From NCBI RefSeq assembly GCF_014905555.1, contig NZ_BNGS01000012.1, positions 124,001 to 188,000 of the forward strand: a stretch of 64,000 bases of DNA. The letters are read 5' to 3'. How positions within the stretch are numbered: the stretch's first letter is position 1; each line of letters starts with the position of its first letter. Shown in pieces: positions 42,138 to 50,915 of the stretch. The notes below the pieces were generated by a model that ran no database searches, was not told where the DNA came from, and saw only the letters and a program-made list of their open reading frames with translations. The translations under genes and the position numbers were made by a program. The DNA comes from Streptomyces sp. Y2F8-2. GTDB taxonomy: Bacteria; Actinomycetota; Actinomycetes; Streptomycetales; Streptomycetaceae.

Positions 42138-42167
42138 CTCAGTGCCTCAGCGCTCAGTGCCTCAGCG
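42138..42167. repeat. 15-bp perfect tandem duplication
   Basis: CTCAGTGCCTCAGCG is repeated exactly at 42138-42152 and 42153-42167, between the flotillin stop and its terminator. Confidence 0.8.
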
Positions 42168-42184
42168 GCTCACTGCCGAGGGAC

Positions 42185-43672
42185 TCATCCTTCGTCCTTC
42201 TCCACCGCCACCTTCTCCGGCCGCGGCGGCACGAACCCGTTGAGCCCGGCCGTACCCGCCGCCGGTGCCGCGTTCTGGTTCATCGAGGACAGCAACTGGC
42301 GGGCGAGCCCCAGGCCGGTGCCGCCCATCGTCAGGGCCTTGGCGAACATGTCGGCCATGCCGTCGGCCCCGTTGAGCAGCACCATGTTGTCGACGTTGCC
42401 GAACGCCGACGCTCCCGCCTGGACGATCTCCGGCCACTTCTCGGCCAGTTGCTGCGCGACCACGGCCTCCTGGTTGTCCGCGAGGGCCGCGGCGCGCGCC
42501 TTGATGGCCTCCGCCTCCGCAAGGCCCTGGGCGCGGGTCGCCTCCGCCTCGGCCAGGCCCTTCGCCTGAGCCGCGGCCGCCTCGGCCTCACCGGTCGCGC
42601 GGGTCGCCTCGGCCGCCGCCGCACCACGCGACTTGGTCGCCTCGGCCTCCGCCGCCGCGGCCGTCTTGACCCGCGTCGCCTCGGCCGCCGCCGCCAGCTC
42701 GGTCTCCTTCGCCTTGGCCTGCGCCGCCGAGATCCGCGCGTCACGCTCGGCCTCGGCCAGAGTGCGCTTCTCGTACGCCTTCGCGTCCGCCGGCTTGCGG
42801 ACATCGGCCTGAAGCTGCTGCTCGCGCCGGTGCGCCTCCAGCTCCGCGACCCGGGTCTCCTGCACCACGACCTCCTGACGGGCCGCGGCATCCGCGAGCG
42901 GACCGGCCTGGCGCGCCTTTGCGGCCGCCTTGTCCCGCTCGGCCTGGTACCCGGCCTGCAGGATCTCGCTGTCCCGCGTCGCCTCCGCCATCCGCGCGAA
43001 CGACTGCTGCTCCGCCTCGGTGGCGAGACGGTTCGACTCCGCCTGCGCGATGCGCGCGTCCCGCTGCACCGCCGCCGCGTGCGGCGCCGCCAGGTTCCGG
43101 ATGTACCCCGTCGGGTCCTCGATCTCGTGGATCTGCAGCGAGTCCACGATCAGACCCAGCTTCTCCATCTCCGTTCCGCAGGCGGCCCGGGTCTGCCCGG
43201 TGAGCTTCTCCCGGTCGCGGATCATGTCCTCGACCGTCAACCCGCCCACGATGGAACGGAGGTGACCGGCGAACACGTTGTGCACACGCTCCGACATCAG
43301 CTTCTGCTGGTCCAGGAAGCGGCGGGCCGCGTTGGCGATCGACACGAAGTCGTCGCCCACCTTGAAGATGACCACGCCCCGCACCTTCAGCGGAATGCCC
43401 TGATGGGTCACGCAGTCCACGTGCAGTTCCGTCTCGTTGAGGTCGAGCGACAGCTTGCGCACCGCCTGCACGCCCGGCAGGACCAGCGTGCCGCGCCCCG
43501 TGACGATGCGGAAGCCCATCCCTTCCTCGAGACCCTCCGTCCGATGCTTCGAACCGGAGATGATCAGTGCTTCGTTGGGCTCCGCGACACGCCACATGAG
43601 CTTGAAGATCCCAACGATGACAAGCAGCGCGAGGACGACAGCCCCCGCGACGACGCCGATGACCATCGGCAT
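42185..43672 (-). CDS. Flotillin-like SPFH-domain protein
   Basis: A 495-residue protein. The N-terminus is a membrane hairpin (VIGVVAGAVVLALLVIVGIF), followed by the SPFH domain (about 27-180, ending in HEIEDPTGYIRNLAAPHAAA). A long Ala/Glu-rich coiled coil (about 190-420, EAEATRAQGLAEAEAIKARA) is flotillin's oligomerisation region. Flotillins organise membrane microdomains and turn over complexes. The ATG at 43672 follows AAGGGGGCGT. It is the third gene of an operon with an amidase and an OB-fold protein. The C-terminus (KVAVEKDEG) is charged. A hairpin follows at 42101-42136. Confidence 0.9.
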   Translation of the reverse strand: MPMVIGVVAGAVVLALLVIVGIFKLMWRVAEPNEALIISGSKHRTEGLEEGMGFRIVTGRGTLVLPGVQAVRKLSLDLNETELHVDCVTHQGIPLKVRGVVIFKVGDDFVSIANAARRFLDQQKLMSERVHNVFAGHLRSIVGGLTVEDMIRDREKLTGQTRAACGTEMEKLGLIVDSLQIHEIEDPTGYIRNLAAPHAAAVQRDARIAQAESNRLATEAEQQSFARMAEATRDSEILQAGYQAERDKAAAKARQAGPLADAAARQEVVVQETRVAELEAHRREQQLQADVRKPADAKAYEKRTLAEAERDARISAAQAKAKETELAAAAEATRVKTAAAAEAEATKSRGAAAAEATRATGEAEAAAAQAKGLAEAEATRAQGLAEAEAIKARAAALADNQEAVVAQQLAEKWPEIVQAGASAFGNVDNMVLLNGADGMADMFAKALTMGGTGLGLARQLLSSMNQNAAPAAGTAGLNGFVPPRPEKVAVEKDEG

Positions 43673-43806
43673 ACGCCCCCTTTGCCTGGTGCCGGGTCGG
43701 CACCGAACGAAGGCGAGTCTGCGCCTGCGCAAGCCCGGGGTGAAGACACTGACGGAACCTTGTTGCAATCTTGACGCCTACGCCTCTCACCTGGGCTGAG
43801 AGGGGC

Positions 43807-44025
43807 TCAACTGCCGTACACGGCCTCGACGTAGACGGTTCGGGGCGCCAGATACTCCACGACCATCACCACCGCGCCCCGCTCGATGCGGCCGGTTCCG
43901 TCCGCGGGATACGCGAGGAAGTGCTCGGCGCCGCCGCGCACGCGGACGATCACCTCACCGACCAGCCCGGGCCCGACGGTACCGGTGACACGTCCCATCA
44001 AGCCGACCATCGGCGCATCATCCAT
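43807..44025 (-). CDS. NfeD-like OB-fold protein
   Basis: A 72-residue soluble protein: MVGLMGRVTGTVGPGLVGEV, then ADGTGRIERGAVVMVVEY, a short five-stranded OB-like sequence of the NfeD C-terminal kind. In bacteria an NfeD protein normally neighbours an SPFH protein, and here the flotillin is next (134 bases downstream). The ATG at 44025 lies 2 bases after the amidase stop; a GTG two codons earlier is possible. The amidase-NfeD-flotillin order and spacing suggest one transcript. Confidence 0.75.
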   Translation of the reverse strand: MDDAPMVGLMGRVTGTVGPGLVGEVIVRVRGGAEHFLAYPADGTGRIERGAVVMVVEYLAPRTVYVEAVYGS

Positions 44026-44027
44026 GG

Positions 44028-45476
44028 TCACAGGGTACGGTTCGCACGCTCCTGCGTCGCCGGCGCGTCCAGGGCGTCCGCATACCGCGGCCACCGCCCG
44101 TCCCAACGCCGGTCCGCCTCCAACTGGGCCGCCAGCGACACCAGAAGAGGCTCGCTGTTCGCCGGGCCCAGCAACTGCGCGCCCACGGGCAGACCGTCAC
44201 CGACGAAACCCGCGGGCACGCTGATCCCCGGCCAGCCCAGCACGTTCCACGGCCAGGCGTACGGACACGCCGCGATCATCGCCCGGTCCGTGTTCCAGCC
44301 GTTCATGTTCGCCAGCGTTCCGATGCGCGGCGGGGGAGCGGCCGTCGTCGGTGCGAGGAGGACGTCGTATGTCGTGAAGAGCGCCCCCACGCGCCGGTGC
44401 AGGGTCGCCTCCGCCCGCCGCGCCACACGCAGCGGGGCCCCACCGAGCAGCCGGCCCAGGCGTGCGGCGCCGCGGGTGCGCCGGTCGAGCAGGTCCGGAG
44501 ACGGCACGTTGCGCACCCACTCGGCCAGGCCTGCGGTCGCCCGCGGCACGAACGCCAGCCCGATCTGCCCGTACCGCGGCTCCGCCTCCTCGACCACGTG
44601 ACCGAGCGCGGCGAGCCGCTCTGCGAGCGCGAGCACCCGCTCCCGTACGCGGGGATCGAGCCGCGCCGGCAACGCCGTGAACGGCGGCTTCAGCGAGAGC
44701 GCGATCCGCAGCCGGCCCGGGTCGCGTCCCGCCGCGGCCGAGACGTCGAGCGCGGGCGGCCGGTGCCGTTCGCCGTCGTGGTTCCCGCTCGCCGCGTCCA
44801 GGAGCAGCGCCGCGTCCGCGACCGTACGGGCGAGCGTGCCGTTGACCGTGATGCCGTAGAAGGACTCGGGGCTCGGCCAGGTCGAGATCCGGCCCCGCTG
44901 CGGCTTGATGCCGACCAGGTGCGTCCAGGCGGCCGGGATGCGGACCGACCCGGCGCCGTCCGAGCCCAGCGCGGCCGGCACCAGGCCCGCCGCGACCGCC
45001 GCCGCGGAACCGCCGGACGAGCCGCCCGGTGTGTGGCGGAGGTTCCACGGGTTGCGCGTGGCGCCGAAGGCGGGCCCCTCGGTGAACGGCCACTGCCCCA
45101 GCTCGCAGGTGTTGGTCTTGCCGACGATCACCGCGCCTGCCGCCCGCAGCCGCCGTACCGCCTCGCCGTCCTCGGCCGCCGGCGGGAACTCGCCCGGGCA
45201 GCCGAACGCGGTGGGCTCTCCCGCCACGTCCATGTCGTCCTTGACCGCCACCGGCACCCCGAGCAGCGGCCGCCGCACCCCGGCCGCCAGTAGCCTGTCG
45301 GCCGCGTCGGCCTCGGCGAGCGCGGCCTCGGCGCGCACCACGCGGAACGCGTTCACCGTGGGCTGCGCCGCCTGGATCCGGGCCAGCGTGCGCTCCACGA
45401 GCTCCCGGGAGGTCATCTCGCCGGCGGCGAGCGCGCGGGCGCACACCGCCGGTCCCGGAATGCGGTCGGACGTCAT
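44028..45476 (-). CDS. Amidase-signature family hydrolase
   Basis: A 482-residue amidase of the Ser-cisSer-Lys group. The catalytic Lys lies in VAVKDDMD (about 80-90). The Gly/Ser motif GGSSGGSAAAVAAGLVP and then LGSDGAGSVRIPAAW carry the cis-Ser and nucleophile Ser. GISVPAGFVGDGLPVGAQLL is the conserved C-terminal loop. It hydrolyses an amide of unknown identity. GGAGG stands 7 bases before the ATG at 45476. It begins the operon with the NfeD-like and flotillin genes and is divergent from a LacI regulator. Confidence 0.9.
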   Translation of the reverse strand: MTSDRIPGPAVCARALAAGEMTSRELVERTLARIQAAQPTVNAFRVVRAEAALAEADAADRLLAAGVRRPLLGVPVAVKDDMDVAGEPTAFGCPGEFPPAAEDGEAVRRLRAAGAVIVGKTNTCELGQWPFTEGPAFGATRNPWNLRHTPGGSSGGSAAAVAAGLVPAALGSDGAGSVRIPAAWTHLVGIKPQRGRISTWPSPESFYGITVNGTLARTVADAALLLDAASGNHDGERHRPPALDVSAAAGRDPGRLRIALSLKPPFTALPARLDPRVRERVLALAERLAALGHVVEEAEPRYGQIGLAFVPRATAGLAEWVRNVPSPDLLDRRTRGAARLGRLLGGAPLRVARRAEATLHRRVGALFTTYDVLLAPTTAAPPPRIGTLANMNGWNTDRAMIAACPYAWPWNVLGWPGISVPAGFVGDGLPVGAQLLGPANSEPLLVSLAAQLEADRRWDGRWPRYADALDAPATQERANRTL

Positions 45477-45502
45477 GGGGACACCTCCGCGGAACCGTCT
45501 TC

Positions 45503-45514
45503 TACCGAACGGTA
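45503..45514. promoter_or_regulatory. Near-palindrome between amidase and LacI genes
   Basis: TACCGAACGGTA is symmetric except at the two central bases. It lies 27 bases upstream of the amidase start and about 120 bases from the LacI start, a natural operator position for the LacI-type regulator. Confidence 0.4.
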
Positions 45515-45633
45515 ACCTGTGTGCGCGCCCTGCGACACCGAAAGCGCAACTTCCCTTGTGGGAGGGGTGGTTACGACCACATGCGCACCCCGGGAACGCG
45601 CGGTGTGAGCGTTCTGCGAAGATGCGGTACGTC

Positions 45634-46668
45634 ATGGTGCAGATACCGAAACAGCCCGTCCCTTCGTCGCCCGCACCACCCGCCGTGCCGACGAGTGCCG
45701 ATGTGGCACGCCTGGCCGGTGTCTCGCGCGCGACCGTCTCCTACGTCCTCAACAACACCAGTGCCGTACGCATCAGCGAACCCACCCGCCGCCGCGTCCA
45801 CGAGGCCGCCAAGGAACTGGGGTACGTCCCGCACGCGGCCGCCCGCAGCCTGCGCGCCGGACACAGCCGCATGGTGCTCATGCCCTCGCCGAACGTGCCG
45901 GCGGGACCGCTGTACAGCCGGTTCCTGAGCGAACTGCAGTGGGCGCTCAGCCGACTCGACTACACGGTCGTGCAGTACGGCGGCATCGGCCTCGACCGCG
46001 ACGAGGCGGCCCGGGCCTGGGCGGAACTGCGGCCGGTCGCGGTCATCGTGCCCGGCGGCGGCCTCGGCGCCGAGGGCGTCCACGTCCTCAAGCGCTCCGG
46101 CGCCCGCGCCGTCGTCACCCTCGGCTCCGAACGCGTCCGGGGCGCGCACGCGCTGCTTCTGGACCAGGACGGGGTGGGGCACAGCGCCGGGGCCCATCTG
46201 CTGGCCCGCGGCCGCCGCCGCGTGGGTGTGGTCATGCCCGAGGAGCCCGGTCTGGAGTTCTTCTCCAGGCCCCGGCTCGAAGGCGTGCGGCGCGCCCTGG
46301 AGGGCACCGACGCGACCGTCACCGAGCTGCCGCTCGCCTACGAGGAGGACTCCGCCGCCCGGCTGGCCGGGCGTTGGCGCTCCCTGGGCCTGGACTCCGT
46401 CTTCGCGTACAACGACGAGTACGCGATGCTCCTGATGCGCGCCCTCCAGGACGAGGGCGTGGACATCCCTCGTGAGACGGCCGTGGTCGGCGCCGACGAC
46501 CTGATGCTCGGCCGGCTGTTGCGCCCGCGGCTGAGCACCGTCCACATCGAACTGCCGTCCGGACGCGACCTCGCCGAGCTGGTCGACCGCGCGGTGCGCG
46601 ATCCTGGAGGTGAGCCGGAGGTGCACGAGGTGTTCGGGGCACGGATCGTGCACCGCGAATCGAGCTGA
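45634..46668 (+). CDS. LacI-family transcriptional regulator
   Basis: A 344-residue regulator. The N-terminal HTH is TSADVARLAGVSRATVSYVL (about 20-39) followed by the hinge RRVHEAAKELGYVPHAAARSL. The periplasmic-binding-like domain (about 70-340) lacks an obvious sugar signature but contains VVGADDLMLGRLLRPRLSTV, the usual C-terminal loop. It is divergent from the amidase operon and upstream of an aldehyde dehydrogenase (65 bases). ATG 45634 is chosen; an ATG at 45622 in frame is an alternative. It may repress the dehydrogenase, the amidase operon or both. Confidence 0.88.
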   Translation: MVQIPKQPVPSSPAPPAVPTSADVARLAGVSRATVSYVLNNTSAVRISEPTRRRVHEAAKELGYVPHAAARSLRAGHSRMVLMPSPNVPAGPLYSRFLSELQWALSRLDYTVVQYGGIGLDRDEAARAWAELRPVAVIVPGGGLGAEGVHVLKRSGARAVVTLGSERVRGAHALLLDQDGVGHSAGAHLLARGRRRVGVVMPEEPGLEFFSRPRLEGVRRALEGTDATVTELPLAYEEDSAARLAGRWRSLGLDSVFAYNDEYAMLLMRALQDEGVDIPRETAVVGADDLMLGRLLRPRLSTVHIELPSGRDLAELVDRAVRDPGGEPEVHEVFGARIVHRESS

Positions 46669-46733
46669 GCACGCGGGACGGGGACCTCCACGCGCACCGT
46701 GCGCCCCGCCCGGTGCCGGATCGGAGAGCCGTC

Positions 46734-48167
46734 ATGCTGCTCGACACGCAGACCTGGCAGCCGCAGCCGCTGACGGGCGCCGAGTACACCGTCACCGAGC
46801 CCGCCACCGGCGAGTCGCTCGGCACCGTCACGCTCGCCTCCGAACAGGACGTCGAGACCGCCGTCCGGGCCGCCGTCACCGCCCAGGGCGCCTGGGCGAA
46901 AACCCCCTACAGCGGGCGCGCCGCCGTGCTCCGCAGGGCCGGCGACCTGCTCGCCGCGCACACCGGCGAACTGCGCGACTGGCTCGTCCGCGAGTCCGGC
47001 TCCGTCCCGGCCAAGGCCGGCTTGGAGCTGCACGTCGCCGCGCAGGAGTGCTACGAGGCGGCGGCCCTCGCGTCGCACCCGACGGGGCAGGTCCTGCCCT
47101 CGGAGGCACCCCGGCTGTCGTACACGCACCGTGTCCCCGTCGGCGTGGTGGGCGTGATCGCCCCGTTCAACGCCCCGCTGATCCTCGCGGTCCGCTCCGT
47201 TGCACCGGCCCTCGCCCTCGGCAACGCCGTCGTGCTCAAACCCGACCCGCGCACCGCCGTCTGCGGCGGCCTCGCCGTGGCCGCCGTGTTCGCCGAGGCG
47301 GGACTGCCCGAGGGCCTGCTGCACGTCCTTCCCGGCGGACCCGACGTGGGTCAGGAACTGGTCGCCGACCCGCACGTCCCGGTGATCTCCTTCACCGGTT
47401 CGACCGCCGCCGGCCGCGCGATCGCCGAGGCCGGCGGACACCACCTGAAACGGGTCCACCTGGAGCTCGGCGGCAACTCCGCGCTGATCGTCCTCGAGGA
47501 CGCCGACCTCGACGCCGTCGTCTCCAGCGCGGCCTGGGGGTCCTTCTTCCACCAGGGCCAGATCTGCATGACGACCGGCCGTCACCTCGTCCACGCGTCC
47601 CTGTACGAGGACTACGTCGAGCGGCTCGCCGCCAAGGCCGACACGCTCACCGTGGGCGACCCGTACCGCGAGAAGGTGCACCTCGGCCCCGTCATCGACG
47701 CGAGCCAACTCGCCCGGATCCACGGGCTGGTGGTGGCCAGCACCGCCCGCGGTGCGAAGCTCGTGGCGGGGGGCACGCACCGCGGCCTGTTCTACCGGCC
47801 GACGGTGCTGGCCGGAGCCGACGACACGACACCCGCCTACACGGAGGAGGTCTTCGGGCCGGTCGCACCCGTACGCCCCTTCACGACAACGGAAGAGGCC
47901 GTCGGCCTCGCCTCCGCGGGGCCGTACGGCCTCTCCCTGGGCATCGTCACACGGGACGCCGCGCGCGGCCTCGACCTGGCCGAGCGGATCCCTACGGGCA
48001 TGGCCCACATCAACGACCAGACCGTGGGCGACGAGGCCGTCGCACCCTTCGGCGGCCTCGCCGCCTCCGGCACCGGCGCGCGCTTCGGCGGCGAGGCCAA
48101 TCTGGACGCCTTCACCGACCTGCGCTGGACCACGGTGCGCGGGGACGTGGCCACGTACCCCTTCTGA
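46734..48167 (+). CDS. Aldehyde dehydrogenase (benzaldehyde/vanillin dehydrogenase-like)
   Basis: A 477-residue NAD(P)-dependent dehydrogenase. The NAD-binding segment is VGVIAPFNAPLILAVRSVAP, with TGSTAAGRAIAEAG as the cofactor loop. The catalytic residues are Glu244 in HLELGGNS and Cys278 in FHQGQICMTTGRH; EVFGPVAPVRPF follows. The PFNAPL form and GQICMTTGR wording fit the benzaldehyde/vanillin dehydrogenase branch. It oxidises an aldehyde to an acid, perhaps an aromatic one. GGAGAG stands 7 bases before the ATG. It is transcribed with or just after the LacI regulator. Confidence 0.88.
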   Translation: MLLDTQTWQPQPLTGAEYTVTEPATGESLGTVTLASEQDVETAVRAAVTAQGAWAKTPYSGRAAVLRRAGDLLAAHTGELRDWLVRESGSVPAKAGLELHVAAQECYEAAALASHPTGQVLPSEAPRLSYTHRVPVGVVGVIAPFNAPLILAVRSVAPALALGNAVVLKPDPRTAVCGGLAVAAVFAEAGLPEGLLHVLPGGPDVGQELVADPHVPVISFTGSTAAGRAIAEAGGHHLKRVHLELGGNSALIVLEDADLDAVVSSAAWGSFFHQGQICMTTGRHLVHASLYEDYVERLAAKADTLTVGDPYREKVHLGPVIDASQLARIHGLVVASTARGAKLVAGGTHRGLFYRPTVLAGADDTTPAYTEEVFGPVAPVRPFTTTEEAVGLASAGPYGLSLGIVTRDAARGLDLAERIPTGMAHINDQTVGDEAVAPFGGLAASGTGARFGGEANLDAFTDLRWTTVRGDVATYPF

Positions 48168-48185
48168 CCGCCCGGCCGGGAGCCG

Positions 48186-48572
48186 TCACTCTCCGTTCTG
48201 TTCGGCCTTGGCCTGCTGCTCGGCCACCGCCTTGCGGACCTCGTCCATGTCCAGCCTGCGGGCCTGCCCGATCACGTCGTCCAGAGCGGCCTGCGGCAGC
48301 GCGCCCGGCTGCGCGAACACGGCGACGCGGTCACGGACGATCATCAGCGTCGGGATCGACTGGATGCCGAACGCCGCCGCGAGCTCGGGCTGCGCCTCGG
48401 TGTCCACCTTGCCGAACACCAGGTCGGGGTTCTCCTCGGCGGCCTTCTCGTACACCGGCGCGAACTGTTGGCACGGCCCGCACCAGGACGCCCAGAAGTC
48501 GATCAGGATGAAGTCGTTGTCCTGGACCGTCTGGTCGAAGTTCTCCTTGGTGAGCTCCACGGTGTTGCTCAT
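48186..48572 (-). CDS. Thioredoxin
   Basis: A 128-residue thioredoxin with the redox pair in FWASWCGPCQQFAPV (CGPC at 31-34) and the cis-Pro in SIPTLMIVRD. The C-terminus is extended by about 20 charged residues (MDEVRKAVAEQQAKAEQ) relative to TrxA, which is frequent in Streptomyces secondary thioredoxins. It reduces disulfides in cytosolic proteins. The ATG at 48572 follows GAGGGAT. It is divergent from an NAD(P)/FAD oxidoreductase, a plausible but unproven reductase partner. Confidence 0.92.
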   Translation of the reverse strand: MSNTVELTKENFDQTVQDNDFILIDFWASWCGPCQQFAPVYEKAAEENPDLVFGKVDTEAQPELAAAFGIQSIPTLMIVRDRVAVFAQPGALPQAALDDVIGQARRLDMDEVRKAVAEQQAKAEQNGE

Positions 48573-48690
48573 GGCGTATCCCTCTTCCTGATGTCGGGGC
48601 CGAGCCGCTGTCGTCAACTGTCACAGTTGGTCACGTATTCCGCGCCCTACCCGTGTGGCCCCCCGGCACACCACCCACCAGACTGTCCCC

Positions 48691-50121
48691 ATGACGGAAA
48701 CGGAATCCATCGCGTACGACGTCGTGGTGCTCGGAGCCGGGCCCGTGGGGGAGAACGTCGCCGACCGCACCCGTGCGGCCGGCCTGTCCACCGCGGTCGT
48801 GGAGAGCGAGCTGGTCGGCGGCGAATGCTCCTACTGGGCGTGCATCCCCAGCAAGGCACTGCTCCGCCCGGTGATCGCCCGCGCCGACGCCCGCCGCGTC
48901 CCCGGCCTCGCCCGCCTCGCACAGGGCCCCCTCGACGCCGCCGCGGTCCTCGCCCACCGGGACTACGAGGTCGGGAACTGGACGGACGACGGGCAGGTCT
49001 CCTGGCTGGACGGCATCGGGGCCGACCTCTACCGCGGCCACGGACGGCTGGACGGGCCGCGCAGGGTCACGGTGACCGGCCCGGACGGCGAGCGGCACGT
49101 GCTGACCGCCCGGCACGCGGTGGCCGTGTGCACCGGCAGCGACGCCCAGCTGCCCGACCTGCCAGGGATCGCCGAGGTCAACCCGTGGACCAGCCGTGAG
49201 GCGACCAGCGCCCAGTCCGTGCCCGGCCGGCTGATCGTCGTCGGCGGCGGTGTGGTGGCCTCCGAGATGGCCACCGCCTGGCAGGCCCTCGGTTCCCAAG
49301 TCACCGTGCTGGTCCGCAGCAAGGGCCTGCTGCCGCGCATGGAGCCGTTCGCCGGGGAACTGGTCGCCGAGGCGCTCACCGAGGCGGGCTCGGACGTGCG
49401 CACCGGCACCTCGGTGGAGTCGGTACGGCGCGAGGGCGACACCGTCGTGGTCGTCACGGACGCCGGCGACCGCTTCGAGGCCGACGAGATCCTCTTCGCC
49501 ACCGGCCGGGTCCCGCGCACCGGCGACATCGGCCTCGACACGGTCGGCCTGGAGCCCGGCTCCTGGCTGCCGGTCGACGACACCCTGCGGGTGGCGGGCA
49601 GCGAGTGGCTGTACGCGGTCGGCGACGTCAACCACCGCGCCCTCCTCACCCACCAGGGCAAGTACCAGGCACGCATCGCGGGCGCGGCGATCGCGGCCCG
49701 CGCGGCGCACGTCCCGCTGCTGGAGACGGACCGCTGGGGCGCCCACTCCGCGACCGCCGACCACGCGGCCGTCCCGCAGGTGGTCTTCACCGACCCGGAA
49801 GCGGCGGCCGTGGGCCTGTCACTGGCCGAGGCGGAGCAGGCGGGCCGCCGGGTGCGCGCCGTGGACGTCGAGTTCTCGTCGGTGGCGGGGGCGAACCTGT
49901 TCGCCGACGGCTACCGCGGCCGCGCCCGCATGGTCGTCGACCTGGACAGCGAGACCCTGCTCGGCGTCACGTTCGTCGGCCCCGGCGTCGGTGAACTCAT
50001 CCACTCCGCGAGCATCGCCGTCGCCGGCGAGGTGCCCATCGAGCGTCTGTGGCACGCGGTGCCGTCGTTCCCGACGATCAGCGAGGTGTGGCTGCGGCTG
50101 CTGGAGGCGTACCGGGGCTGA
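48691..50121 (+). CDS. Pyridine nucleotide-disulfide oxidoreductase
   Basis: A 476-residue flavoprotein of the lipoamide-dehydrogenase/mercuric-reductase class. FAD is bound at VVVLGAGPVGENVADRT, and the redox disulfide is Cys46-Cys51 in GGECSYWACIPSK (CX4C, as in class I enzymes). NAD(P) binds at IVVGGGVVASEMATAWQ. DEILFATGRVPRT and the dimer-interface segment (GELIHSASIAVAGEV) follow. The usual C-terminal His-Glu pair of lipoamide dehydrogenases seems altered (HAVPSFPTISE), so a physiological substrate other than lipoamide is likely. It lies opposite a thioredoxin gene. Confidence 0.88.
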   Translation: MTETESIAYDVVVLGAGPVGENVADRTRAAGLSTAVVESELVGGECSYWACIPSKALLRPVIARADARRVPGLARLAQGPLDAAAVLAHRDYEVGNWTDDGQVSWLDGIGADLYRGHGRLDGPRRVTVTGPDGERHVLTARHAVAVCTGSDAQLPDLPGIAEVNPWTSREATSAQSVPGRLIVVGGGVVASEMATAWQALGSQVTVLVRSKGLLPRMEPFAGELVAEALTEAGSDVRTGTSVESVRREGDTVVVVTDAGDRFEADEILFATGRVPRTGDIGLDTVGLEPGSWLPVDDTLRVAGSEWLYAVGDVNHRALLTHQGKYQARIAGAAIAARAAHVPLLETDRWGAHSATADHAAVPQVVFTDPEAAAVGLSLAEAEQAGRRVRAVDVEFSSVAGANLFADGYRGRARMVVDLDSETLLGVTFVGPGVGELIHSASIAVAGEVPIERLWHAVPSFPTISEVWLRLLEAYRG

Positions 50122-50132
50122 CACCGGAAGCC

Positions 50133-50780
50133 TCAGTCGGGCAGCGTGAATCCCAGTTCTCGCGCTGCCCGTTCCGGCGTCGGCCCGCCCCAGCGCGCCG
50201 CGACCGCCTCGTTCGACGACAACGAGCGCAGCTCGGCGCGGTCCAGGTAGAGCGTGCCGTCCAGATGGTCCGTCTCGTGCTGGACGATGCGTGCCGGCCA
50301 GCCCGTGAACTCCTCGTCCACGGCGGCCCCGTGCTCGTCCAGCGCCCGCAGCCGCACCCGGGCGTGCCGGGCCACCACGGCCTGCCAGCCGGGCACGCTC
50401 AGACAGCCCTCGAAGAACGCGGCGCGCTGGGTGCCGACCGCCTCGTACGAGGGGTTGACCAGCACGCGGAACGGCTGCGGCACCCGCCCGCGCACCACCC
50501 GGACCTCCTCGGGGACCGGCGCCGGGTCCTCGATCACCGCGATCCGCAACCCCACCCCGACCTGGGGTGCGGCGAGACCCACGCCCGGCGCGGAGTGCAT
50601 CGTCACGCGCAGGGCCTCGACGAAGCGGGCCAGCAGCGCGGGCCCCAACTGCCCGTCGAACGGCTCGGCGCCGGAGCGCAGCACCGGATGACCGGCGGCG
50701 ACGATCGGCAACGGGCCACCGGCGGCGAGCAGTTCCTCGACCTGCTCGGCCAGGGGCTTGTGGTCACGCGGAGATCCCAT
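50133..50780 (-). CDS. def: Peptide deformylase
   Basis: A 215-residue deformylase. The three signature blocks occur in order: GVGLAAPQVG (about 65-74), EGCLSVPG (about 127) and the metal motif QHETDHLDG (about 165). It removes the formyl group from nascent proteins. It has an N-terminal extension and about 40 extra C-terminal residues versus E. coli Def, as in the actinobacterial 'long' form. The ATG at 50780 has no clear ribosome-binding site; CATGCT lies 6 bases before it as a weak -10. It is likely one of two or more copies in a Streptomyces genome. Confidence 0.93.
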   Translation of the reverse strand: MGSPRDHKPLAEQVEELLAAGGPLPIVAAGHPVLRSGAEPFDGQLGPALLARFVEALRVTMHSAPGVGLAAPQVGVGLRIAVIEDPAPVPEEVRVVRGRVPQPFRVLVNPSYEAVGTQRAAFFEGCLSVPGWQAVVARHARVRLRALDEHGAAVDEEFTGWPARIVQHETDHLDGTLYLDRAELRSLSSNEAVAARWGGPTPERAARELGFTLPD

Positions 50781-50915
50781 CGCGCCAGCATGCCACGGCC
50801 CCGTCGGCGCCTGACGTGTGACGCACGCCACGTGCACCTGGTGGAACTCGGCCCTGTCCCGCTCCGACCTCTGGACCGCCACCGCTGAGAAACGAGCCCC
50901 CGGAGAGGCCCGCCG

